Assembly (NCBI GenBank): GCA_902479075.1
Contig: CABSNK010000009.1
Location: 16,854-80,853 of the forward strand
DNA length: 64,000 nt
Direction of reading: 5' to 3'
Source: an uncultured Collinsella sp.
Lineage (GTDB): Bacteria > Actinomycetota > Coriobacteriia > Coriobacteriales > Coriobacteriaceae
Shown here in pieces: positions 34,001 to 41,410 of the stretch; position 1 is the first letter of the stretch; each line of letters starts with the position of its first letter. A model generated the notes under the pieces. That model saw nothing but the letters and a program-made list of their open reading frames with translations. It was not told the origin of the DNA and did not search any database. Position numbers and translations under genes: made by a program.

Positions 34001-34375
34001 CTACTCGCGGCACAGGTGCACGGCGAAGCCGGCAAACTCGCGCTTAAAGTACACGAGCTTGGTGCCGCCGTCGGGCAGCAGCACGCGCGACTCCTCGTTA
34101 ACCTCGAGCCCGCGCTCGGCAAACCACTTCTCGGCCGCATCGATGTCGTTGACGGCAAAGCCGATGTGGCCCTTGGTGCCACGACCATTCTGCTTCATGA
34201 CCTCGACCAGCGAATCGTTAAAGTACGAAACCGGGGTCTCGATAACGGGCAGACCCATCGTCGTCGAGAACAGCTCCGCGATCTCCAGGGCATCGACCGG
34301 GTCGGTGGCGTTGATGCCCACGTGAGCGACGCGCATGCCAAAGAGCTCGACCGGGTTGGCGTTCTGCTCACTCAT
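34001..34375 (-). CDS. VOC-family (glyoxalase-like) protein
   Basis: A 124-residue single VOC domain (VAHVGINATDP with a likely metal-binding His, then GTKGHIGFAVNDID and FAVHLCRE). VOC proteins include lyases, isomerases and dioxygenases; the substrate here is unknown. It lies 11 bp after an orphan galactitol-type PTS IIB gene in the same direction, so the two probably share a transcript. The ATG is chosen from the domain start. Confidence 0.85.
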   Translation of the reverse strand: MSEQNANPVELFGMRVAHVGINATDPVDALEIAELFSTTMGLPVIETPVSYFNDSLVEVMKQNGRGTKGHIGFAVNDIDAAEKWFAERGLEVNEESRVLLPDGGTKLVYFKREFAGFAVHLCRE

Positions 34376-34386
34376 ACAGTCAGCGC

Positions 34387-34674
34387 CTACTGAGCCATGA
34401 CGTCGAGGACGGCCTTCTCGGCAGCGACGCGGTTCATGCCGGTCATGAAGGGCACGCCGCTCACGTACGGGCAGGTGAGGCCCTCGGGGGCAACGGTGGT
34501 GGCGATCAGCAGGTCGGCGCCCTCGTCGCAAACGTCCTTGGCCTCGGAGATGGCGCACTGCACGATCTCGTACTTGTCGGCGTAACCGTTGGCGTCGAGC
34601 ATGGTGGCGACCTTCTGGGCAACGAGCGTGGAAGTAGCAGCGCCAGCACCGCAAGCCAAAACAATCTTCTTCAT
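34387..34674 (-). CDS. PTS galactitol-family IIB component (orphan)
   Basis: A 95-residue phosphotransfer protein with the active cysteine C8 in ACGAGAATSTL and the rest of a GatB-like fold (EIVQCAISEAKD). No IIA or IIC gene is near. It pairs instead with a VOC protein. It may serve a permease encoded elsewhere or act as a phosphate-dependent regulator. ATG follows GAAGGGAGACATTACCT. Confidence 0.88.
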   Translation of the reverse strand: MKKIVLACGAGAATSTLVAQKVATMLDANGYADKYEIVQCAISEAKDVCDEGADLLIATTVAPEGLTCPYVSGVPFMTGMNRVAAEKAVLDVMAQ

Positions 34675-34776
34675 AGGTAATGTCTCCCTTCATGGTTTAC
34701 TTTAGGTAAGTGTACCGCAGCGAGCGATGGCACTCGGCCTCGATGAGCTTTTATGCCAGTTTGCTTGCGCGCTGCG

Positions 34777-34782
34777 TATAAT
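34777..34782 (+). promoter_or_regulatory. -10 box for the 207-aa membrane-anchored protein
   Basis: A perfect TATAAT lies 56 bp before the ATG at 34838. The -35 region is weak. Confidence 0.45.
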
Positions 34783-34837
34783 ACATCTAGTACGTGTTGT
34801 CATACCGCTCGCTTTATGAGCGACTAAGGACCCCAAT

Positions 34838-35461
34838 ATGCCCGATTCCCGCACCCTCTGGACCGCCGTCGTCATTATTTGCATCGCCGTGTCGGTATTC
34901 TTTAGCGTCAAAAAACGCACCACGTTTAAGCGCCTGCAGCAGCTTATGGCTACGAAGCAGTGGGACGAGTTCGATCGTTTGCTCGATGGCAAACTCACCA
35001 GCATGCTGTACCCGCGCTATAACCGCGACTACCTGCGCCTGAACTCCTATCTGCTGCGCGAGGACCACAAGCGTGCCGACGAGATGTTCGATTTGCTGCT
35101 GGGGCTCAACCTGCCCAAAATGCAGCGCGTCGACCTGGTGATTAAGGCCTTTAACTACTACGTTGGCCAGGAGGACCGCAAAAAGTCCAAGGAGCTGCTG
35201 CACGAGATCAAAGGCTTTGAGGGCGGCCAGGCCGAGGCAGTCGCACACGAATGCCAACTGATGTACGACACGATGATCCTCAAGCGCCACAACGACATTC
35301 CCGAGCTGGAGCGCATGCTCAAGGAGGCCGGTGACGACAAGGTCAAGAGCTGCCGCCTGGAATACCTGCTGGCCCTGCAGTACAAGAACAAGGGCGACGA
35401 AGCCAAGTTTGCCGAGTACTTGGAAAAGTCAGGCCGGCACTCAATGGCCGTCAACGCGTAA
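34838..35461 (+). CDS. Membrane-anchored helical-repeat protein, unknown
   Basis: A 207-residue protein with one N-terminal membrane helix (about 8-24) and a cytoplasmic all-helical body with TPR-like spacing (FDRLLDGKLTS, RADEMFDLLLGLN, KSKELLHEIKGF, LERMLKEAGDD). Such proteins often act as scaffolds. It is unrecognised beyond that. It lies just before tRNA-Leu. Confidence 0.8.
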   Translation: MPDSRTLWTAVVIICIAVSVFFSVKKRTTFKRLQQLMATKQWDEFDRLLDGKLTSMLYPRYNRDYLRLNSYLLREDHKRADEMFDLLLGLNLPKMQRVDLVIKAFNYYVGQEDRKKSKELLHEIKGFEGGQAEAVAHECQLMYDTMILKRHNDIPELERMLKEAGDDKVKSCRLEYLLALQYKNKGDEAKFAEYLEKSGRHSMAVNA

Positions 35462-35492
35462 CGGACGGCTTGTGCTAGACTTCTAGTCTCAC

Positions 35493-35577
35493 GGGGGCGT
35501 GGCGGAATTGGCATACGCAGGAGACTTAAAATCTCTCGCCGCAAGGATTGTGGGTTCGAGTCCCACCGCCCCTACCA
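35493..35577 (+). tRNA. tRNA-Leu (anticodon UAA)
   Basis: An 85-nt gene. The acceptor stem is GGGGGCG with CGCCCCT and discriminator A, the anticodon loop CTTAAAA carries TAA at 35527-35529, there is a long variable arm, and the T-arm has GTGGGTTCGAGTCCCAC. CCA is encoded at 35575-35577. It reads UUA and UUG leucine codons, which are rare in this GC-rich genome. Confidence 0.96.
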
Positions 35578-35587
35578 TGTATTGCCT

Positions 35588-35627
35588 ACGAGCCCGTATC
35601 CCTTTGGGGTGCGGGCTCGTTTCTTTT
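35588..35627 (+). terminator. Intrinsic terminator of tRNA-Leu
   Basis: ACGAGCCCG pairs with CGGGCTCGT, followed by TTCTTTT, 10 bp after the CCA. Confidence 0.9.
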
Positions 35628-35644
35628 GGACGCCGGTGGGGCTC

Positions 35645-35715
35645 TAAGTTGCGGTGGAATAGTTCCTGTTTTGGCAGTTTACCAGCCTATTTAGGAACTA
35701 TTTCACCGCAGCTTA
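35645..35715. repeat. 23-bp inverted repeat hairpin
   Basis: The arms 35645-35667 and 35693-35715 pair at 21 of 23 positions around a 25-nt loop that contains TTTTGGCAG, a word of the dispersed repeat group. Confidence 0.75.
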
Positions 35716-36098
35716 GGTTGATACTCCCACATTTTTCGATGGAAAAACGTGGTTGTCTCGCACATTTTCCAAGGGAAATGTGCATATGGCCTTATATCAT
35801 CCTTCGCCTTGGCGAGCGCGCTCTGCGTTCGGCACAGCTCCTCCATGAGCAGTCGTTCGTGTTCTGCGAGGTCTGTGGCGTCGGCGAAGTCGAAATGAAA
35901 CGCAATGCTTTCCTGCGTCGATGCCGGTGGGGCTCGAGTTCGCCCCCCCCTCGCCATCAGCCGACTTGTCTAGTTAGGGGCGGTTTTACACCATGCGACA
36001 GCCCCATACATCTGCCTTATCCGAGAGTCCAGCAGTCAGAAGAGGAGCCTTTTGCGGCACGGGATCAACGCGGGCCATCGCAACGCCAAAGCCGAATG

Positions 36099-37865
36099 TC
36101 ATTCGGAAAACTCGATGCGCTTGTCGCACACTTCAAGCGCTGCGGGACGATGGGTTACCGCGATAACGGTCTTGTCCGTCAAAGCGCTCAGGTTCTGCAG
36201 AACGCGCCGTTCCGTATCGGGGTCTAGCGAACAGGTCGCCTCGTCCAATAGGAGCACTGGCCTATTGCTAAAAACTGCACGGGCTATGGCCAGGCGCTGA
36301 ACTTGACCCTCCGATAAGCCGCCACCGCTTTCGCCCAACTGCGCATCAAGCCCCTCGGGCATCTCCCGCACAAAATCGGCGCATGCGATACGCAACGCAT
36401 CCCACATGCGCAAATCGCAGGAAGCTCCTTCCGTATCGCCAAAGGCGACCGCTTCGCGCACCGTACCGCCCATAAGGTGGTTACCCTGGGGCACATAAGA
36501 GAAAAGGGAACGCCAGCGCGCCGTCAGAGGCTGGCGGGACCCGTCCGCAAGCAGCACGCAGCACTCACCCGTTTCGCAAGGGCAAAACGCCATCATCGCC
36601 TTCAGCGTGGTTGACTTTCCGCAGCCGCTCGGACCGGTGAACGCAACGAACTCGCCTCGCCCGATGTTCATGTCGGGGCAACGAATCGCCCGCGGGCCGC
36701 AGGCGTCGGCGACATTGGACGTCTCGGAGCCGTATCGGCATGACACCCCACGCAGCTCCAGGCCGGCAAAACCCGTCGTGTCCGCTGCGGGTCCCTCCTC
36801 CGAATCGGCAACGCCATCATAAGGCAGCGCTTCGGCATCCATCAGACGCTCGGCACTGGCCGTCATAGCGAAATACTGCGGAATGCAACCCGAGATGTTG
36901 GCCAACGGGCCCTGCACCTGACCGACAAGCTGCAACGCCGCCACGAACGTACCGTAGCTCACCGAGCCCTCGAGGATCCCATGTGCGCAATAGGCGGCAG
37001 CCACCAGATACGCACCGCGCATGGCCAATCCAAATCCGACGTTGCACAAATTGGAGAATCGATTACGCCGCATGCATGCCGCCCGATGGTCTTCCAACAG
37101 CGCAGCCGCCCCGCGTTCGGCGAAATCTTCCCTCTGGAAACTTTTCACGACAAGCAGGCTGTTAAGGCACTCGAGAAGATGGGAACGCGCGCGTCCATCG
37201 GTTTCGCGGATGCGCTTGTGAAGGCGTTTGAGCACGCGACGAAAGCCCAACGTGAACCCAGCGAACACGATTCCCGCGGGAATGAGCATCCAAGCGATTT
37301 GAGGGACCATGACGACAAGCAGCGCAAGCGATCCGACAAGCTGGGCAAGCATGCCCGCCGCAGAAGGCACAACCGTGGTGGCGTTGGATGCCACGATACG
37401 TGCATCTTCGGTCAGGCGACTCATCCATTCGCCGGTGTGGACTGCCTGCACACTGGAAAGCTCGGCATGCAACACTTTGTCGAGGAATCTTAGCCTAAGG
37501 GTATTTTGAAACATCGTGCGCGCACGTTCCTGCAGAAAGCGATACAGCGCCTGCAGCGCGATCAACGCGACCGAAGTGGCCGCGAACACGACAACGCTGA
37601 GGCGAAGCGCATCAGAAGCACCGCCAACCGCAGCATTGACCAGGTCGCGCATCACCCATGCGGTGTAAACACCGCCACCGGCGATGGCCACTCCAAGTCC
37701 GGCAAGGGCGGCAACCATCCAGAGACGGCTCCCTAAAACGCGAATCATCCAGGGAACGGCATGCAGCTTGGAACCGGAATCCACGAGACTGGCCTCCTTG
37801 CGGGAAACACGATGTGAAGGGGGCCCCGATCCCGCAGTCGAAGCGCCCTTCGAAATTAAGGACAC
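36099..37865 (-). CDS. ABC transporter, fused permease/ATPase (RiPP exporter candidate)
   Basis: A 588-residue half-transporter. Six membrane helices span about residues 45-330. The ATPase domain has GPSGCGKSTTLK (Walker A), GGGLSEGQVQRLAIARAV (signature), LLLDEATCSLD (Walker B) and VTHRP. There is no N-terminal C39 peptidase, so leader removal must be done elsewhere. It is the last gene of the RiPP-like operon, 82 bp after the PqqD-like gene, and is the likely product exporter. The GTG start is uncertain; an ATG near residue 41 is an alternative. Confidence 0.87.
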   Translation of the reverse strand: MSLISKGASTAGSGPPSHRVSRKEASLVDSGSKLHAVPWMIRVLGSRLWMVAALAGLGVAIAGGGVYTAWVMRDLVNAAVGGASDALRLSVVVFAATSVALIALQALYRFLQERARTMFQNTLRLRFLDKVLHAELSSVQAVHTGEWMSRLTEDARIVASNATTVVPSAAGMLAQLVGSLALLVVMVPQIAWMLIPAGIVFAGFTLGFRRVLKRLHKRIRETDGRARSHLLECLNSLLVVKSFQREDFAERGAAALLEDHRAACMRRNRFSNLCNVGFGLAMRGAYLVAAAYCAHGILEGSVSYGTFVAALQLVGQVQGPLANISGCIPQYFAMTASAERLMDAEALPYDGVADSEEGPAADTTGFAGLELRGVSCRYGSETSNVADACGPRAIRCPDMNIGRGEFVAFTGPSGCGKSTTLKAMMAFCPCETGECCVLLADGSRQPLTARWRSLFSYVPQGNHLMGGTVREAVAFGDTEGASCDLRMWDALRIACADFVREMPEGLDAQLGESGGGLSEGQVQRLAIARAVFSNRPVLLLDEATCSLDPDTERRVLQNLSALTDKTVIAVTHRPAALEVCDKRIEFSE

Positions 37866-37947
37866 AGGGTCGGGCGCCGCGCAGCAAGGGGCACTTTGCC
37901 GTTTGCCCCTCCGAATCGGTGTATCTCTACCGCCCGAGAGGCGTAGC

Positions 37948-38214
37948 CTACTCCGAGGCGATCCCCGCCTTCACAAGCGTCTGCAGGAAGGTGTCGACAT
38001 CGGCAGCCGCGCGCGGCTCGTCCACATCGTACGATTCAACCACGCGCGCAACGATCTGGTCGCGTGACAAACCCTCCTCGATACCGCGCCATACGATCGC
38101 GGCGGTGTCGTTAAGCTTCACGATGCCGCTGAACTCCGCAGCCGCCGCCCCCGTTGCGACGGCAACCCATTGACCGCCTACTTCCTGGATAACGAAGCCT
38201 TTCTTGATGTTCAT
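37948..38214 (-). CDS. PqqD-like RiPP recognition protein
   Basis: An 88-residue stand-alone PqqD-fold protein (EVGGQWVAVATG, then VKLNDTAAIVWRGIEEG, then IVARVVESYDVD and a C-terminal helix). PqqD-fold proteins (RRE, lasso B1) bind leader peptides and hand them to modifying enzymes. The two precursors 3 kb away carry a YxxP leader motif of the kind that lasso B1 proteins bind. ATG follows the HPr-kinase-like gene by 25 bp on the same strand. Confidence 0.88.
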   Translation of the reverse strand: MNIKKGFVIQEVGGQWVAVATGAAAAEFSGIVKLNDTAAIVWRGIEEGLSRDQIVARVVESYDVDEPRAAADVDTFLQTLVKAGIASE

Positions 38215-38239
38215 GGCTAATTCCCTTCATGCCGTTTCC

Positions 38240-39012
38240 CTATTGCTTGCGAACAACCTTTGCATATGACTGCCCGGTCATGGCCTCGAACGAGGTTTTG
38301 ACAGCGGTTTCGGATATATCGCACCCCATTGCCCACACGGGCACTTCGGCGAGCACCCGATCGATGCATCTCAAGACCGTCAATGCGCCCGCAGGGCTTT
38401 TGCGCGGTATATAGCATTGCCTTACGATGGTTTCCGAGGCATCGGCTGGGGCCAAGCACTCGATGGAGCAAGTTGGTGCCTGGCGAAGCACGCAGATGCC
38501 GGCAAGCGGGGCGTGCCCGTTATAGCCCCAACCTTCCTTGCCCGTCCACGGGCATCCGTAGACCATGGGTTCCCCACACTCGGGGACGTATAGGAACGGC
38601 TTGTCCCCGCAGAGGATCTTCACCCCCCCCGGTCGCCAAGGTATCGCATCCATAGCCGCGCGTGCGTTGACTTGCCGGTGCCGCTGCGTGCGGTGAAGGC
38701 GAATGCGCGTCCCTCATACTCGACCACGCAAGAATGGAACACCACACGGCGCAGCGGAGCAACTTTCTCGGCGATCAGCCGGTGCACGGTGCAAAGCTCA
38801 ACGCAGGGGTCGGAGTATTCTGGGGCCATCGCCCTATCGAATGCCAGATCGTCATCGCTAGCCCTTATGGTAAACAAGGGCTCATCGTCCGCGTGCTCCT
38901 CTAGATACGGCTCGCCAACCCGTTCGAGCAAGCCGAAACGAGAAACCACCTGTACCGGAACGCCCGCGAGCCTAAACCTCAAAAGACGCTCGCTACCTTC
39001 GCTTTGCGTCAT
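38240..39012 (-). pseudogene. HPr-kinase-like (PEPCK-fold) kinase, interrupted at a G8 tract
   Basis: Two frames together give a protein of about 257 residues. The N-terminal part (39012 to about 38620) includes FHSCVVEYEGRAFAFTARSGTGKSTHARLW, with the P-loop. The C-terminal part includes KILCGDKPFL, MVYGCPWTGKEGWGYN and LAGICVLRQAP. This is the kinase type that phosphorylates paeninodin-class lasso peptides. As sequenced, frame 1 stops just after the tract at 38623-38630 (eight C on plus, eight G on coding strand). Nine G would restore the full frame. Its ATG overlaps the peptidase stop as ATGA. Confidence 0.85.
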
Positions 39013-39530
39013 GACCTACCCCCTCCTCGCTTCCGCTGATTCCAACGTCTTGATAGGCCGGGAAACGCGCGCTTGAGCGTCCGTTTTGCCCGCATGGCCA
39101 CCCGACGCCTTGCGATACGGCAGTGTTCGCCCCGGCGCAGCTTGCTTACATAAGCAAGGTAATCGGGATCGTCGACCGAGCACATCTTGCCATCGCGCAC
39201 GAACGAGACCAGGATGCCGAGCGCGTCTTCGAACGGGACATCGCGTTCATAGGTGACGCAATTGTCGCCAAGGATAACGTAGCCCGCGGGGCCCACCCCC
39301 ACGATGCGATGCAGCACGTACCTATCAGCCGCCTGGTAATACAGCACCACATCGTTCTCGCGGAAACGCTCGCCGGGCTTCGCCGCCCTGATGGTCACAA
39401 GGTCGCGACCCTGCCGCAGCATAGGCTCCATGGACACGCCGCGCGTGCGGTACACGAGCACGCCGTCGCGGGCGAGCACTTCCTTGAATGTGCTTTTGGT
39501 TACGGGAACCGTTTCGTTGTCAGCGATCAT
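39009..39530 (-). CDS. S24/S26-family peptidase
   Basis: A 173-residue serine peptidase of the signal-peptidase/LexA clan. The nucleophile is S33 in RGVSMEPML. The second catalytic position carries His (H74 in YVLHRIVGVG) rather than Lys, as in SipW-type signal peptidases. GDNCVTYERD forms the conserved C-terminal box. No clear membrane helix is seen, unlike most S26 enzymes. It may cut the leader peptide of the RiPP precursors. It overlaps the upstream gene by 11 bp and the downstream one by 4 bp, showing tight coupling. Confidence 0.88.
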   Translation of the reverse strand: MIADNETVPVTKSTFKEVLARDGVLVYRTRGVSMEPMLRQGRDLVTIRAAKPGERFRENDVVLYYQAADRYVLHRIVGVGPAGYVILGDNCVTYERDVPFEDALGILVSFVRDGKMCSVDDPDYLAYVSKLRRGEHCRIARRRVAMRAKRTLKRAFPGLSRRWNQRKRGGGRS

Positions 39531-40701
39531 ACAGCCCCATCTCCGAACCGAGGTTGCGGCGCCGGGCGGTTTCCTCCATATCGAAACGCACGCTACCCGC
39601 GATGTCCTTGCGCGTCAAAACCACGCGAACGCACCGCCCCGCTTGGTACACCCAGGCGAAAGGACGCAGCAGCGCATGCTTGCGCGCGGCTTTCCAGTTA
39701 CATACGCCGCCTCTTTGGAGATACCTGAAAAAGCCGACGGGGCCTCGGATTCCCGATAGCGCTGTGGCACCGGTCTTGCCCTTGATCTTCTTACCGAAAT
39801 TACCCAGCAGCATCACATGCTCGAGCAGGTCGGCACAAACAGCGGGCTCCACCTCGGCGCACCATTCGAAGCCCTCCTCGGGAAGGCCCAGGTATATCTG
39901 GCAGAAACGAGTGAGGCACGTTGCCGTGCGCTCGACGCGTTCATCGCCCAAAAGCTCGGAAAACTCCGTCCAGCCATCATGGGCGAGATATGCCTTCGCA
40001 AACAGCATCCAGTCAATCACCTGGCGGAAGCCCAAGCCCCCAAGCGCCAGGTGCTTGCGCGCATGAAGCAGCAAAACGACGCCGTTGGCCATGGGAGGGA
40101 ACACGGGGAAGCTGTGCCCCTGCACGCAAGCTGCTTCCGTGTGTCCGAGCGCCTCCTGGAACAGGGCCTTCAAACCAGGTGTACCCTGGGGAATGCCGTT
40201 TGGCTCCCAATGAAGCTCCAAGTGCACGCCGTCCTTGTCCAACCCTACGTGGTGATCGCAAACGCCGTCGTCGTCCTTGTCCTCAAAACCTGCGGCCACC
40301 AACGCGGCGCGGGCGCGCTTAAAATCGGCAGGAGACACCATGAAGTCGATGTCGCCATAGGAGCGCAAACCCGGATCAGGATACAGCATACCCGCCGCCG
40401 TGCCTTTTAGGATGACGGTCGGGATACCCTTTGCCTCCAAAACGGAGAGCATCTCATCCTGCACGTCAAGCAAATGCCCAAACAAAGCACGGCGACCTAG
40501 ATCGTGGTTGAGCCAGGCGGCGGCAAGTGCGTTGTCGGCACAGGCGTCAAGCAGCCCGCCCGGCAACAACGCAAACCCGGGGATGGCCTGGGCCTGCAGC
40601 TCGGCATACACAACCGAAGGCTCAAGGCCCTCCGGCAACTTCAGCGACCCGTCTTCGGAGAACGCCGAACGGATGATTTGGCAAACGGTACTTTCAAGCA
40701 A
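39520..40701 (-). CDS. Nucleotidyltransferase-family protein (NTP_transf_5-like)
   Basis: A 393-residue protein with a nucleotidyltransferase core: TVILKGTAAGMLYPDPGLRSYGDIDFMVS carries the Gly and Asp-x-Asp metal motif, then HHVGLDKDGVHLELHW. This family accompanies HPr-kinase-like genes in Firmicutes lasso clusters, where it is thought to modify the phosphorylated peptide. TTG at 40701 is chosen because GGAAAGACGACGACA precedes it and the family fold starts nearby. First gene of the minus-strand operon. Confidence 0.85.
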   Translation of the reverse strand: MLESTVCQIIRSAFSEDGSLKLPEGLEPSVVYAELQAQAIPGFALLPGGLLDACADNALAAAWLNHDLGRRALFGHLLDVQDEMLSVLEAKGIPTVILKGTAAGMLYPDPGLRSYGDIDFMVSPADFKRARAALVAAGFEDKDDDGVCDHHVGLDKDGVHLELHWEPNGIPQGTPGLKALFQEALGHTEAACVQGHSFPVFPPMANGVVLLLHARKHLALGGLGFRQVIDWMLFAKAYLAHDGWTEFSELLGDERVERTATCLTRFCQIYLGLPEEGFEWCAEVEPAVCADLLEHVMLLGNFGKKIKGKTGATALSGIRGPVGFFRYLQRGGVCNWKAARKHALLRPFAWVYQAGRCVRVVLTRKDIAGSVRFDMEETARRRNLGSEMGLYDR

Positions 40702-41018
40702 TGTCGTCGTCTTTCCGGTCTGTTCGGATAGCCCGCAATGGCAGCGGGAATCCCTATGATAACCGCCCCGCCAGCATATCGGAACAACCCATAGCAGGCA
40801 TATTACCCCCATCTGGTGGGGATGGTACTGGCAGGCACAACGGAATATGCCACATGACCCCAGGCAGAAAGTCATCATTCACGAACCCGATAAAAAGTTA
40901 CCATAGGTACAGCATATGTGGGGGTTTTCGCATGTCAGCCCCCTTGTTGACCGCCAGTCGTCATAGAATTAGACTAAAAATCGCATTGCAAAATTACAGG
41001 AGGAAAGGAGGATTGAAA
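40702..41018. other. 317-bp divergent control region of the RiPP-like cluster
   Basis: Separates the nucleotidyltransferase (minus) from the precursor genes (plus). It holds the precursor promoter, CCCCCATCTGGTGGGG-type short palindromes near 40808, and GGGGGTTTTCGCATGTCAGCCCCC near 40919. No further gene is seen. Confidence 0.55.
40947..40975 (+). promoter_or_regulatory. Promoter of the precursor peptide genes
   Basis: TTGACC (-35) and TAGACT (-10) with an exact 17-base spacer, 44 bp before the first precursor ATG. Confidence 0.65.
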
Positions 41019-41120
41019 ATGTCTGAGAATCAGTACGATGCGCCTACTATGGAGGTCGTGGAATTCGGCAAGGAAGACATCATTACGGAGTCCGGCGGTG
41101 AGATCATCGAGGGTTTCTAA
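41019..41120 (+). CDS. RiPP precursor peptide 1 (33 aa)
   Basis: A 33-residue peptide with a very strong ribosome site (AGGAGGAAAGGAGG). The leader has Y6 and P9 (YxxP), then MEVVEFGKED. Thr23 lies two residues before Ser25, matching the Thr(-2) rule of lasso leaders. The possible core SGGEIIEGF has Glu at position 7, the ring-closing position in many lasso peptides, but only two residues after it, too short for a normal threaded tail. It may be a different modification type or a decayed paralogue of precursor 2. Confidence 0.8.
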   Translation: MSENQYDAPTMEVVEFGKEDIITESGGEIIEGF

Positions 41121-41179
41121 AATTGTCTGTGTAAGTCTCGCGACCCGGGATTCCGATCCCGAGGAACGGAGGCGCGCAA

Positions 41180-41347
41180 ATGCCTAAGAACCAGTACAAT
41201 GCGCCCGCTATGGAGGTCGTGGAATTCGGCAAGGAAGATGCCGTCTGCACCTTCTCCGGTTTTGATGTTACCGATTCCAACGGAAACATCATCGGTGGCG
41301 GCGGCATTGGGCAATGGAGCCCTGATTTGCCGTGGGGCGGCGATTGA
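41180..41347 (+). CDS. RiPP precursor peptide 2 (55 aa)
   Basis: A 55-residue peptide whose first 20 residues are nearly those of precursor 1 (NQYNAPAMEVVEFGKED; 29 consecutive identical bases), followed by an unrelated C-terminal half. With Thr24 at -2 the core would start at Ser26: SGFDVTDS, with Asp at position 7, then a Gly-rich part and QWSPDLPWGGD. The leader conservation and core divergence are typical of RiPP precursor families. ATG follows GGAACGGAGG. A terminator follows directly. Confidence 0.82.
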   Translation: MPKNQYNAPAMEVVEFGKEDAVCTFSGFDVTDSNGNIIGGGGIGQWSPDLPWGGD

Positions 41348-41370
41348 GACAAAATGTGTGTCTACTTTAG

Positions 41371-41399
41371 GGGCGTCGGCGCAGGTCGATGCCCTTTTT
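41371..41399 (+). terminator. Terminator of the precursor transcript
   Basis: GGGCGTCG pairs with CGATGCCC (one G-T pair), followed by TTTTT. It lies 23 bp after the second precursor stop. Confidence 0.8.
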
Positions 41400-41410
41400 C
41401 ACTCGCTTAG

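Larger units (their letters stand above)
35578..36098. other. 521-bp gap after tRNA-Leu
   Basis: Contains the tRNA terminator, an inverted repeat at 35645-35715 and a C8 run (35943-35950). Two copies of the 13-mer GCCGGTGGGGCTC lie about 300 bp apart (near 35632 and 35931). The stretch is less GC-rich than its flanks. No convincing gene is seen. It may be the scar of an inserted element next to the tRNA. Confidence 0.5.

Noticed and set aside
35703..35957. 84-codon open frame on the minus strand after tRNA-Leu
   Set aside because: It overlaps an inverted repeat and a C8 run, has no ribosome site or recognisable domain, and its composition is not like a gene.
35499..36227. 242-codon plus-strand frame starting in tRNA-Leu
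   Set aside because: It begins inside the tRNA, crosses its terminator and has no family signature.
36099..37865. Peptidase-containing (C39) bacteriocin exporter
   Set aside because: The N-terminus lacks the Cys-His peptidase domain; it is a plain permease-ATPase.
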